DNA from: Rickettsiaceae bacterium
GTDB taxonomy: Bacteria > Pseudomonadota > Alphaproteobacteria > Rickettsiales > Rickettsiaceae
Direction of reading: 5' to 3'
Assembly (NCBI GenBank): GCA_029266475.1
Contig: JAQSWU010000025.1
Coordinates: 1 to 43,717 of the forward strand
DNA length: 43,717 nucleotides
Shown here piece by piece: positions 36,562 through 43,717 of this stretch. A model generated the notes under the pieces. That model saw only the letters and a program-made list of their open reading frames with translations. It had not been told where the DNA came from and searched no databases. A program made the position numbers and the translations under genes. How positions within the stretch are numbered: the first letter of the stretch is position 1; every line of letters begins with the position of its first letter.

Positions 36562-36589
36562 CCGTGGATGGGAATGATAAGGGAGAGTT

Positions 36590-37843
36590 ATGCCTCAAGC
36601 AAAAAATAAAGAACGCCTTGCGTGGAAATTTCAAAGAATACCAGCTGTACCTGCGGATCAACCGGAAAATGCTGAAGCAATTTGGAGTGAGATTGCTACA
36701 AGGCTAAAAGCAATAAAGATTAACTCTATTGATGACTTATGGAAAGGAGAGTTGGTTGGCGGTGGTTTGAGCAACTGCTTTGAAATGCTACAGGAAATAT
36801 GTGAATCGAAAGCAAGAAAGGCTCCAGAGGGCCTAAAGCCACGATGGCTTGATCTAAAAATTTCAGTTCAGCAAGCAGAAAAATCTTATCATAGGAGAAT
36901 TGAAAGAGTGAAGCAGAAGTCACTGCCAACTAATGCTCCTAAAAAGGCTGTAAAAGAACCCGCCCTACAACCAGAAACAAAGAGTAATCCTAGGGAAATA
37001 TCATTAAATTATTTTCAAGAGAAAGAACGGTTTTTTGATTTTCCTGAAGGCTTTTTCCCTCCGCAAATATTGGTGATGATAGATTCTAAGATACCAACAA
37101 CTCAAAAAATCAAAAATATCGAATTTCCTAACAGGAAAAAGCCAAGTTTGGAAGAAGTGCATGAGCTATATTTTGAGATAAGGGAGTATGAAAAGTCTAA
37201 TCCAAAAGAATATCGAGCAAACATAACCTTATTCAATAATCTTAAAGATGACTTAAATGAATATTGCAAATTACAGTTTCATCTTAATTTTAACTTTGCT
37301 GAAGAAAACGGAATCATAAGAAAAATTGATAACAGAAGGCTGGGGGAAGGTGCAGCAGGCAATCATATCTACAGTCTGCTATCTAAAGATCCTGAAATTG
37401 TTGCAAGGCAGCTCTTTAAAAATCAAAAGAAAATAAGCGGTCCAAATGATAAACCATCCTTAGATCCGGAAGCACTGACAAGAGCTTTATTAGAAAATTG
37501 TACTCTAGAGCAATCTTATAGTGCAGCAAAAATAGGCCAACAGTTAGAAAAACTTTACAATAGTAAAAGAGGCAAAAACAATTTCAAAGATAATCTAAGA
37601 ATATTCTGTAAAACTTTTGCTAGTTTGTTCCTTAATAAATATAGGATAACTAATGAACATATAGCTCAAACTAGATCATTGCTAGAACATTTAAGTAAGT
37701 CGAAAGCTAAGAATAGAATATCAATTAGCGATGATTCTACAAGTAGGGTGGATATATCCGCTAAAAAAGTTTTTGGTATATTCACTGAAGGAATCTCAAA
37801 AGCAACTATAGCTCTTGACAATAAAAGTAATAAGGGCCGTTAA
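36590..37843 (+). CDS. Hypothetical protein, second tandem paralog
   Basis: The family of this 417-residue protein is not recognised. Residues ~183-385 align with the C-terminal part of the preceding protein: K-P-S-L-E-E-V-H-E, S-K-D-P-E-I-V-A-R, A-L-L-E-N-C-T-L-E-Q-S-Y. The N-terminal half is different apart from a similar basic/helical composition, so the pair shares one conserved C-terminal domain joined to different N-termini. GGGAGAGT lies just before the ATG. There is no signal peptide or transmembrane segment. It ends ~310 bp before the symporter gene. Confidence 0.72.
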   Translation: MPQAKNKERLAWKFQRIPAVPADQPENAEAIWSEIATRLKAIKINSIDDLWKGELVGGGLSNCFEMLQEICESKARKAPEGLKPRWLDLKISVQQAEKSYHRRIERVKQKSLPTNAPKKAVKEPALQPETKSNPREISLNYFQEKERFFDFPEGFFPPQILVMIDSKIPTTQKIKNIEFPNRKKPSLEEVHELYFEIREYEKSNPKEYRANITLFNNLKDDLNEYCKLQFHLNFNFAEENGIIRKIDNRRLGEGAAGNHIYSLLSKDPEIVARQLFKNQKKISGPNDKPSLDPEALTRALLENCTLEQSYSAAKIGQQLEKLYNSKRGKNNFKDNLRIFCKTFASLFLNKYRITNEHIAQTRSLLEHLSKSKAKNRISISDDSTSRVDISAKKVFGIFTEGISKATIALDNKSNKGR

Positions 37844-38156
37844 TATATTACTTAATGACAATCGAAAAAGCTTACAGCGCTCTTCTGTCCTTTGATTCTC
37901 TGATGCCTGCCTTAAGAACTTCGACTCAGCGATTTTTTTAATTACAATTAATCATTTAGTATGGTATTATGAATGTCGGCTTAACAAATTAAGCTTATTA
38001 GTTCGATAAAGAAAATATGTATTTTTTTATTTAACAAAAATATATTTACTTTTTTAAAATTAAAAATAAAGCTAGCATGGACGCCGTTTAGATTAAGATT
38101 TTACAATGTTAGAAGGCAAGCAGGCAATAGCCATAGTTACTAAGAGATGAAGAAAG
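37844..38156. other. Spacer upstream of the symporter gene
   Basis: This 313-bp AT-rich spacer, with T- and A-runs around 38015-38070, presumably contains the symporter promoter. No repeat, RNA gene or clear terminator was recognised. Confidence 0.4.
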
Positions 38157-39569
38157 ATGTATTTCTATAATGATGCAAATTTATACGACCTCGTTATTAT
38201 CTTATTATATGTAGTTTTTACCTTCTCAATTGGTATTTGGGCTGGTTTTAATGTCAAATCACTGAGGGAATATGCTGTTGGTGACAAATCTTTTTCAAGC
38301 ATTCTCTTGGTCTCCACCATTGCGGCAACCTGGATTGATGGTGGTTCAACTCTTTCTCCTTCAAGTAATAGCTTCAAATATGGTATTACGGCCCTTTTCC
38401 CGCAGCTTGGTATTGTATTATATTTATATATTATTTCTAGCTTTATAGCGCCGCTTATGAAACCATTTCTTAACCATGTTTCGGTAGGGGAAATAGTAGG
38501 CGGAATGTATGGGCAAGGAGCGCGGCTAATCACCGCAATAGCAGCGACTCTGCGAAGCTTTGGTGGGCTTAGTATACAGATATTCGTAATGGGTAATATA
38601 TTTAATTATTTATTGCCAGCGTCAAAATTTGAGTGCATGCTAATTAGCACGATAGTGTTATCTCTATACTCTACTATTGGCGGTATTAAATCTGTAACTT
38701 ATACTGATATTTTTCAGACATTTTCAATTCTCTCTATTATCCCAATTATAATATATTTCTCGTTAAAAAAAATAGGTGGGGTAGGGGATTTTATAGAAGC
38801 GCTGCCCGTAAGCCATACTCGATTAATCACCGATAAAAAAATTTTATTAGAATATGCAATTTTATTTATTTATTTTTCAGTGCCATCTTTGATTCCAACA
38901 GCTATTCAAAGGATGCTCATGGCTAAGGATGTAGCGCAAATTTCTACCTCATTTCGAGTCGCTTCATTCATATTACTTGTGTTTTTTATATTTACAATTT
39001 TTGCTGGGCTTGCTTCCGTAGTACTCGTTCCTAATATAGATTCCTATTATAGTCTAATTTGCCTAATAGATTCTGTAATTCCACCTATGCTGAAAGGTTT
39101 AGCTATTTGTGGTTTATTATCTATATTGATATCTACTGCCGACTCTCACCTTAATGTTGCAAGCATTAGTCTAACCAATGATTATTTAGCTATAATATTT
39201 CCAAGTTTTTCAGATACAAATTTGTTATTATTCTCAAGAATATTCTCGTTAGTTTTAGGTGGATTTGCTCTGTATATTGCAAGCAATGCAAGTAGCGTAC
39301 TTGATATACTCATAAATATTGATAGTTTTTGGAGGCCAACAGTTAATGCTCCATTACTCTTAGGCTTGATGGGCTTTAGAAGCAGTTCGCGAGTGTTTAT
39401 AATTGCTGCAATAACTGGATTTGGTACATTCTATTATAGTAACTATTATAAGATATTCGGCGATGTATGCGGGGTGTGTTCTATTGGGCTTGGCTTCATA
39501 ACAAATGGAGCGATGCTTATTATATGTCATTATTTGTTCAAAGAGAAGGGGGGGTGGCATAAACCATAG
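38157..39569 (+). CDS. Sodium:solute symporter family transporter
   Basis: This 470-residue integral membrane protein has about 12-13 hydrophobic helices, the first at residues ~10-30. The fold pattern fits the SSS family (Na+-coupled uptake, LeuT-like core). The first helix ends in G-I-W-A-G, followed by an R-E-Y-A-V-G-D-K-S loop resembling the conserved 'F-x-x-A-G-R' region of SSS proteins. The IGGIKSVTYTDIFQ segment in the middle strongly matches the SSS consensus (G-G-x-x-x-V-x-x-T-D-x-x-Q). The substrate (proline, pantothenate, other) cannot be told. Intracellular bacteria use such carriers to take metabolites from the host cytoplasm. It stands alone, with a terminator ~115 bp after the stop. 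Confidence 0.87.
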   Translation: MYFYNDANLYDLVIILLYVVFTFSIGIWAGFNVKSLREYAVGDKSFSSILLVSTIAATWIDGGSTLSPSSNSFKYGITALFPQLGIVLYLYIISSFIAPLMKPFLNHVSVGEIVGGMYGQGARLITAIAATLRSFGGLSIQIFVMGNIFNYLLPASKFECMLISTIVLSLYSTIGGIKSVTYTDIFQTFSILSIIPIIIYFSLKKIGGVGDFIEALPVSHTRLITDKKILLEYAILFIYFSVPSLIPTAIQRMLMAKDVAQISTSFRVASFILLVFFIFTIFAGLASVVLVPNIDSYYSLICLIDSVIPPMLKGLAICGLLSILISTADSHLNVASISLTNDYLAIIFPSFSDTNLLLFSRIFSLVLGGFALYIASNASSVLDILINIDSFWRPTVNAPLLLGLMGFRSSSRVFIIAAITGFGTFYYSNYYKIFGDVCGVCSIGLGFITNGAMLIICHYLFKEKGGWHKP

Positions 39570-39901
39570 CATCGCAAATTTAAGTTTTATTTAAGGTTAT
39601 AGCGTAATGCTCCCCAAAAAAGAAATATTATGGAATTATGGATAAGTCTTACGACTTACCCACAATCCTACAATATCAACAACTACAGAATTTTAATATA
39701 ATTTTGTAGATTTTTTTAAAGAAAATAGTCTCGCTAAAATAACCAAATTTGGTCCACCAACATGGGTGCAGTTCACTTTATTTCAATTAAAAGTAGACAA
39801 TTTAATCATAATAGGATTAAATATAAGTAATATTTTATTTAAAAAAGTTATTGTATTATTCCTAATTAATTAAAATCATAGCAAGAGTATGGAGGCTAAC
39901 A
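39570..39901. other. Spacer between symporter and TPR-ANK gene
   Basis: It holds a likely terminator (39683-39717) and the AT-rich upstream region of the TPR-ANK gene. Around 39640-39665 there are two near-matches to a DnaA box (TTATCCATA on the minus strand and TTACCCACA on the plus strand), too few to call an origin. Confidence 0.45.
39683..39717 (+). terminator. Probable Rho-independent terminator of the symporter gene
   Basis: CTACAGAATT (39683-39692) pairs with AATTTTGTAG (39700-39709), 10 pairs including one G-U. After one A comes a T7 tract. The stem is AT-rich, as the genome is. Confidence 0.6.
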
Positions 39902-40849
39902 ATGAAAGCAAAACTTGAGGAAGTCCAGAATCTTTATGAAGCTAGAAGATATAAGGAACTAATAACAGCAATAGATGACAAACAATTAAAGCACCCTATT
40001 GAGTTTATATATTATAAAGGTCAAGCTTATTATGCATTAAAGCAATATCCTAAGGCCATTGGATGTTTTGAAAAGGTACTTGATGCTGGTAATGAAGTAG
40101 ACCCTGATTTAATTAATTCAAGCTATTATTATAAAGGTAATGCATTATACACCTTAAAAAAATATAGTGGTGCTATAGACTGCTATAACAAAATCCACGA
40201 TGATAATGATTTATCAATGTGTGCAAATCTTTATAAAGGATTCTGTTATGAACAAATGAAATCATTGGAATATAATAAAGCTGAGCAATGTTTTCGTAAA
40301 GTATTAGAATTATGTAAAAGCTCTAAATATTATGATAAAGATAATATAAGAGATATGGCGCAAAAAGCCTTAACTGTTAACCTTATGCATCAAGGTAAAA
40401 TTGATGAGTTAATTAAACTTTATAATGAAGAGTTAAAAAAAGAAATAGATGAGCCAGATAATACTGGCAATACTTTATTAATGTATGCAACAACACATGA
40501 GAACTTTCCTCTTATAAAAAAGCTACTTAGTTTAGGAGCAAATCCGTTCAAAGGAGATAAATATAATAATTCTTCTTTTTCCATTGCTCTTAACAATCGT
40601 AATGAGAGTATTACCACTGAATTCTTAAAAATGATATATAAAACGGATGAATTCAATAATGAAAAAGGGATAAACTTTTATATGAAAAAGTTAATTCAAG
40701 ATAAAAATGAGTTAACTGAAAAACTGCAAGTAAGTAAGGATGATGCGGAAGAATGTTTTACGCAAGTAAATGATTTTTATCAATCTTTAGATCTATCTGA
40801 TAGGAATTTTTCAGGGGCGTTCGAGAATCTTAAGTTAAACGACGAGTAA
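39902..40849 (+). CDS. TPR and ankyrin-repeat protein
   Basis: This 315-residue protein has three or four TPR units (residues ~1-150: EFIYYKGQAYYALKQYPKAI, YYYKGNALYTLKKYSGAIDCY, AEQCFRKVLEL). These are followed by one or two ANK units at ~190-245 (GNTLLMYATTHENFPLIKKLL, LGANPFKG) and a short helical C-terminus. Both folds bind proteins. ATGGAGG lies 8 bp before the ATG. The next gene, a deaminase-like protein that also has TPR-like helices at its C-terminus, begins 3 bp after the stop. The two are almost certainly co-transcribed and may act together. No signal peptide is seen. Confidence 0.82.
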   Translation: MKAKLEEVQNLYEARRYKELITAIDDKQLKHPIEFIYYKGQAYYALKQYPKAIGCFEKVLDAGNEVDPDLINSSYYYKGNALYTLKKYSGAIDCYNKIHDDNDLSMCANLYKGFCYEQMKSLEYNKAEQCFRKVLELCKSSKYYDKDNIRDMAQKALTVNLMHQGKIDELIKLYNEELKKEIDEPDNTGNTLLMYATTHENFPLIKKLLSLGANPFKGDKYNNSSFSIALNNRNESITTEFLKMIYKTDEFNNEKGINFYMKKLIQDKNELTEKLQVSKDDAEECFTQVNDFYQSLDLSDRNFSGAFENLKLNDE

Positions 40850-40852
40850 TTT

Positions 40853-42343
40853 ATGGTAATATCGACTGAAGAAGGTCATTTTATTGCTTATGATCGAATA
40901 GATAATTGGAAAATGTTTTCATATAGCAAAAGATACCTTGATGCCTTAGCAAGTGTATTGCTTGTATATGGTAACAATAATATAGTGGCATCAATAGGAA
41001 GGCATGAGGGGAAATTTTTCCTTTCTTATAACCGGACTTTCACTACAAGGGATAAGAAAATAGTTAATACAATTATTCAATTTATAAATAATGCTGCATG
41101 GAAAGATGTACTTCACTATCACCTAATATATAATCAAATCGATTTCCAAGGAAGACTTTCAACATATATGAAATTTTTGAAGAATATTCCTCAGGAAATT
41201 GAAGAAGAAGTAAATAAATACCTTAATATAATTAAGTCCCCAACTAATGCAGATAAATTCGGCAAGGATGAAATTTTAAAAGGTTATTTTGGTCTCCTAG
41301 ATTTAGTAAAAAAAACAAATTATCTTTTATCAAATGAGTTTAAACAGATTTTACTTAAGCCTTTACAAAACGTAGCAAAGCTTTGTTATTTTTTGAAAGC
41401 TCAAAGTATCTCTCTAAACATAGAATTTTTAGAGAATAGTGGTATAGAAAAAAAAGAAAATAAAACTTTTCATTCTGATGTAAATATTATAAAAAATTTT
41501 CCAGTTTTAGATGAGACATATGTTGGCGTATCAAGACTTTGTTGTGCTGCTTGTCATAAAACTTTCGAAACTTATAAAGAACACCAAGAACATCGAGGAA
41601 CCCATGGAGTATGTTATATTGATTGGGAATCACCTTTAAGGCAGTTTAATGCAACTATAGAAAACCTTAAAAAAGAAGCAGAGAACATAGACGATAAAAG
41701 ATTGTTAACTTTTAAATTTGTTTATAAGGAGAAATTGGAAAATGCAAAGACAGAACTTAATAAAAGATATAAATTGGGTCAACAAAATGATCTTTCTGAC
41801 GACGAGGAAATAGAAAAAGAAATTACCTTTGATGATGGAACATCTTTGTGGGATCTTAAAGGGTCTTTGGGTATGTTTTATGATGAAGATAAAGATGAAA
41901 TACTAAATTTTCCCGAACAAGAAAAATTTACAAAACAACTTTTAAGTTTATTGCTCACTAAAACAACAGAAGAAGATTTAGTCTCATTAGTAGAGAATGA
42001 ATTTGCATCTGTAAAGCAAAAAGAAAGTGTATTTTCTTTAGCTTGGAGTATAGGAGAAGCTTTTTTGAAAAGTAAACATTTTGCACAAGCATTTGCAATA
42101 TTTGAAGCTATAGATAGTTCATTCAAAATCGAAAAAAAACTATATTCTAAATTATTAGTAAAGAAAGGTACATGTTGCTTACACTTAAATAAAATACCTG
42201 AGGCATCCTCTTGTGTAGAATATTTACACAATAATGGTTTTAAGGATGAAGAGGACTATTTAGCGGAACTTAGCCAATCAATTAATATTACAGGAGATAT
42301 AAAATATATGCTTAGTATAACGCAAGAAAATGGGCTTTGTTAA
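40853..42343 (+). CDS. Deaminase-fold protein resembling the OTT_1508 family
   Basis: In this 496-residue protein the N-terminal ~60 residues have the strand pattern NIVASIGRHEGKFFLSYNR, typical of the first strands of the deaminase fold. H-S-D (207-209) and V-S-R-L-C-C-A-A-C (226-234) fit the [HC]xE and CxxC zinc site of nucleotide/nucleic-acid deaminases. The nearby H-R-G-T-H-G-V-C-Y and D-W-E-S-P match the pattern of OTT_1508-like deaminases, known from Orientia and fungi. The expected catalytic Glu is Asp 209 here, so activity is uncertain. The C-terminal ~100 residues look like TPR helices. It sits 3 bp behind the TPR-ANK gene. The substrate (host nucleotide, RNA or DNA) is unknown. The family call is from motif memory, not a search. 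Confidence 0.68.
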   Translation: MVISTEEGHFIAYDRIDNWKMFSYSKRYLDALASVLLVYGNNNIVASIGRHEGKFFLSYNRTFTTRDKKIVNTIIQFINNAAWKDVLHYHLIYNQIDFQGRLSTYMKFLKNIPQEIEEEVNKYLNIIKSPTNADKFGKDEILKGYFGLLDLVKKTNYLLSNEFKQILLKPLQNVAKLCYFLKAQSISLNIEFLENSGIEKKENKTFHSDVNIIKNFPVLDETYVGVSRLCCAACHKTFETYKEHQEHRGTHGVCYIDWESPLRQFNATIENLKKEAENIDDKRLLTFKFVYKEKLENAKTELNKRYKLGQQNDLSDDEEIEKEITFDDGTSLWDLKGSLGMFYDEDKDEILNFPEQEKFTKQLLSLLLTKTTEEDLVSLVENEFASVKQKESVFSLAWSIGEAFLKSKHFAQAFAIFEAIDSSFKIEKKLYSKLLVKKGTCCLHLNKIPEASSCVEYLHNNGFKDEEDYLAELSQSINITGDIKYMLSITQENGLC

Positions 42344-42567
42344 GATTTCTTAGAGAAAAATTTTTCCAAATTTTATTGCAGATGGCCTAGTGTGTACATA
42401 GCCTATGTTTTCGGACAACATTAGTTCCTTATTGAAGAATGTAATTATCATTTATTAGTTTTTCATATATTGTTCCTCTTAATTGAAGGCTAATGGCTGC
42501 AATATTATTAGCAAACAGTTTCGCCTCTATGCGTCTTATTAAATCGGAAACTTGTTGATTTTTTCAT

Positions 42568-42674
42568 TATAGTAAATTTATTTAAAGTGTGGTACGTCGT
42601 CATTCCTCGCTTACGTATTACTCATACGCTGCGCTCGTTATTTCTAGTACCACAACTTAACTAATTTCACTATA
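42568..42674 (+). repeat. Full-length 107-bp MITE-like palindrome
   Basis: It runs TATAGTAAATTTATTTAAAG to AATTTCACTATA, with the complete core and same orientation as the other five copies. Confidence 0.87.
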
Positions 42675-42837
42675 ATACTCAGTGCTATCAAATCTATTGG
42701 CCGAGAGGTAGTAAGATCTGGTATTAAGCTACATCAGAGCTAAAGATTTTTGGCGAAAGAAGCTTCTGTTAAAGCAGGGCGAAACAAGTATTTCATAATG
42801 ATAATTTTTGTATCAAAGTTTAGTTAGTATAAATTTC

Positions 42838-42937
42838 GGTTCTGTTGCAAAATTTTTAAGAGCATTACTTACTACTATATATAGTATAAAATTCTTTTTT
42901 TATAAAATTGAAAAAAATCAATCTTTGCAACGGAACC
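42838..42937. mobile_element. 100-bp non-autonomous element with IS6/IS26-family ends
   Basis: The left end GGTTCTGTTGCAAA and the right end TTTGCAACGGAACC are inverted repeats with one mismatch in 14. The G-G-x-x-C-T-G-T-T-G-C-A-A-A end is typical of IS6-family elements. The ~70-bp AT-rich interior has no coding capacity. The 8 bp on each side do not match, so no target duplication is evident. It is either an internally deleted copy or a MITE. Confidence 0.65.
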
Positions 42938-43239
42938 GTAATTAGGTTCATGGTTATTCTCACATTATAATTTAAGTCAAGTCTATACAGTCTTTCCATA
43001 CCTATATTCAAATCTTAGATAAGGAACCCCACTGTCTTCCGGTTCTATTAAACCTAGCCTTTAGTATATCTATTAAAACTATACTTCCAGCATACAACTA
43101 TCAAAATCGTACTACTGATCTCGGTTGAAAAGTCGCTTTATAGCAATAAAATTAATGTGTAAATATCTATTTACTTTTTTTATGTATTGGCTAAGATTAA
43201 CATGGATTAACCTTGTTAGCATAACGATGAAAGGCCAAT

Positions 43240-43717
43240 ATGAAAAATAAAAAAAAAGAGATAGAAGAATACGATAATAAGGCTAAGGCTTCTGCAGCAA
43301 AGAAAAAGAAGCTAGATGTGGAGAGTAATGCATACTCTGCGCAAGAATTGATAAGCTTACTGAAAACAGCTATTAATAATGATGATATTCAAGCATTAGA
43401 AGAAGCTATTAGCTTGGGTGCAGACATTAATGAAGAATTCTATATCTTAGATTATGATGGTAAAAGAAATTTTAAAGGAATGGCATTACATTATGCAGCT
43501 TTTAAAGGAAAGCCAAATGTAACAAGATATTTATTAGAAATTGGAATAGTTAAGGGACCCCACCCAAACCAAGCAGATAAGCTTGGGATTACTCCATTAT
43601 TGATAGCTGCAACGATGTGCCATGTTGAAGTAGTTAAGCTCCTACTGGATAAGGGAGTTACTCCTAATCAGGCAAGTGAGAAAACTGGGAATACCCCATT
43701 ATTATTGGCTGCACAGA
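43240..43717 (+). CDS. Ankyrin-repeat protein, 5' part only (cut by window edge)
   Basis: An ATG preceded by AAAGG opens a frame of 159 codons that runs off the window. The N-terminal ~25 residues are strikingly basic (MKNKKKEIEEY, then ASAAKKKKLD). K-K-K-K-L resembles a monopartite nuclear localisation signal. ANK units begin at about residue 33: DDIQALEEAISLGADINEE, MALHYAAFKGKPNVTRYLLE, ITPLLIAATMCHVEVVKLLL and NTPLLLAA. The C-terminus is unknown. It is likely a host-interaction protein, possibly nuclear, but the localisation signal is only a short basic run. Confidence 0.8.
   Translation, partial: MKNKKKEIEEYDNKAKASAAKKKKLDVESNAYSAQELISLLKTAINNDDIQALEEAISLGADINEEFYILDYDGKRNFKGMALHYAAFKGKPNVTRYLLEIGIVKGPHPNQADKLGITPLLIAATMCHVEVVKLLLDKGVTPNQASEKTGNTPLLLAAQ

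Larger units (their letters stand above)
42344..43239. other. 896-bp gene-poor spacer with two palindromic elements
   Basis: It contains a full 107-bp palindrome (42568-42674) and a 100-bp element with IS6-type ends (42838-42937). Minus-strand codons at ~42435-42562 read as a plausible protein tail without a start (ending LINDNYILQ), and they abut the palindrome. This may be a decayed gene fragment. Nothing else was recognised up to the ANK start. Confidence 0.5.

Noticed and set aside
39635-39665. Possible DnaA boxes in the symporter/TPR-ANK spacer
   Set aside because: Only two imperfect matches close together. Such matches are expected by chance in AT-rich DNA.
474-42674. CRISPR array made of the recurring palindrome
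   Set aside because: The copies are separated by kilobases and genes, not by uniform short spacers.
42680-42830. tRNA or small-RNA gene
   Set aside because: No cloverleaf with a GTTC-A T-loop and paired acceptor stem could be drawn. The sequence looks like decayed coding DNA.

Overview
The window is AT-rich, gene-dense DNA from an alphaproteobacterium, most likely an obligate intracellular member of the Rickettsiales. The placement rests on gene content: MipZ (an alphaproteobacterial division-site ATPase), SdhE next to mfd, an OmpB/Sca-like autotransporter, and a very high load of eukaryote-type repeat proteins. I count six ankyrin (ANK) proteins plus a TPR-ANK protein, two leucine-rich-repeat (LRR) proteins, and a deaminase-fold protein resembling the Orientia OTT_1508 family. 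A protist-associated Midichloriaceae-type organism would fit, but that is inference.

Layout. Positions 1-6.2 kb are accessory: the 5' part of an LRR gene, a 1095-residue autotransporter and an 11-repeat ANK protein ending in an F-box/PRANC-like motif. At 6.7-8.0 kb lies the conserved ribosomal operon rpsF-rpsR-rplI, closed by a bidirectional terminator. A Ser/Asp/Glu-rich hypothetical protein follows, then a second ANK/F-box-like protein whose 5' end looks frameshifted. From 10.6 to 21.2 kb is a replication/repair core: sdhE-mfd on the minus strand, then rhodanese-dnaA-dnaN-recF-recG on the plus strand. From 21.3 to 32.0 kb accessory genes surround a two-subunit 3-oxoacid CoA-transferase (scoA-scoB): three ANK proteins, one LRR protein and a proline-rich protein. 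At 32.3-34.6 kb pepA and mipZ overlap on the minus strand. From 34.9 kb to the end are two tandem paralogs of unknown family, a sodium:solute symporter, a TPR-ANK/deaminase gene pair 3 bp apart, and a truncated ANK gene with a basic N-terminus.

Small repeats punctuate the spacers. A ~107-bp imperfect palindrome (MITE-like) occurs six times, always in the same orientation, and one copy supplies the stop codon of scoB. A related 110-bp palindrome with perfect 15-bp arms is nested in another repeat at 10.3-10.6 kb. A 58-bp sequence occurs as an inverted pair around the autotransporter and first ANK gene. A 100-bp element with IS6/IS26-type ends lies near 42.9 kb. No tRNA, rRNA, CRISPR array, intact transposase or convincing DnaA-box cluster was seen.

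How the genes work together. The core genes (replication initiation, sliding clamp, recombination/repair, ribosomal proteins, division-site placement, succinate dehydrogenase maturation, aminopeptidase) are ordinary housekeeping. The repeat proteins are probably host-interaction factors. The most notable are the paired ANK/F-box-like proteins, which suggest interference with host ubiquitin ligases, and the deaminase-like protein beside a TPR-ANK partner.
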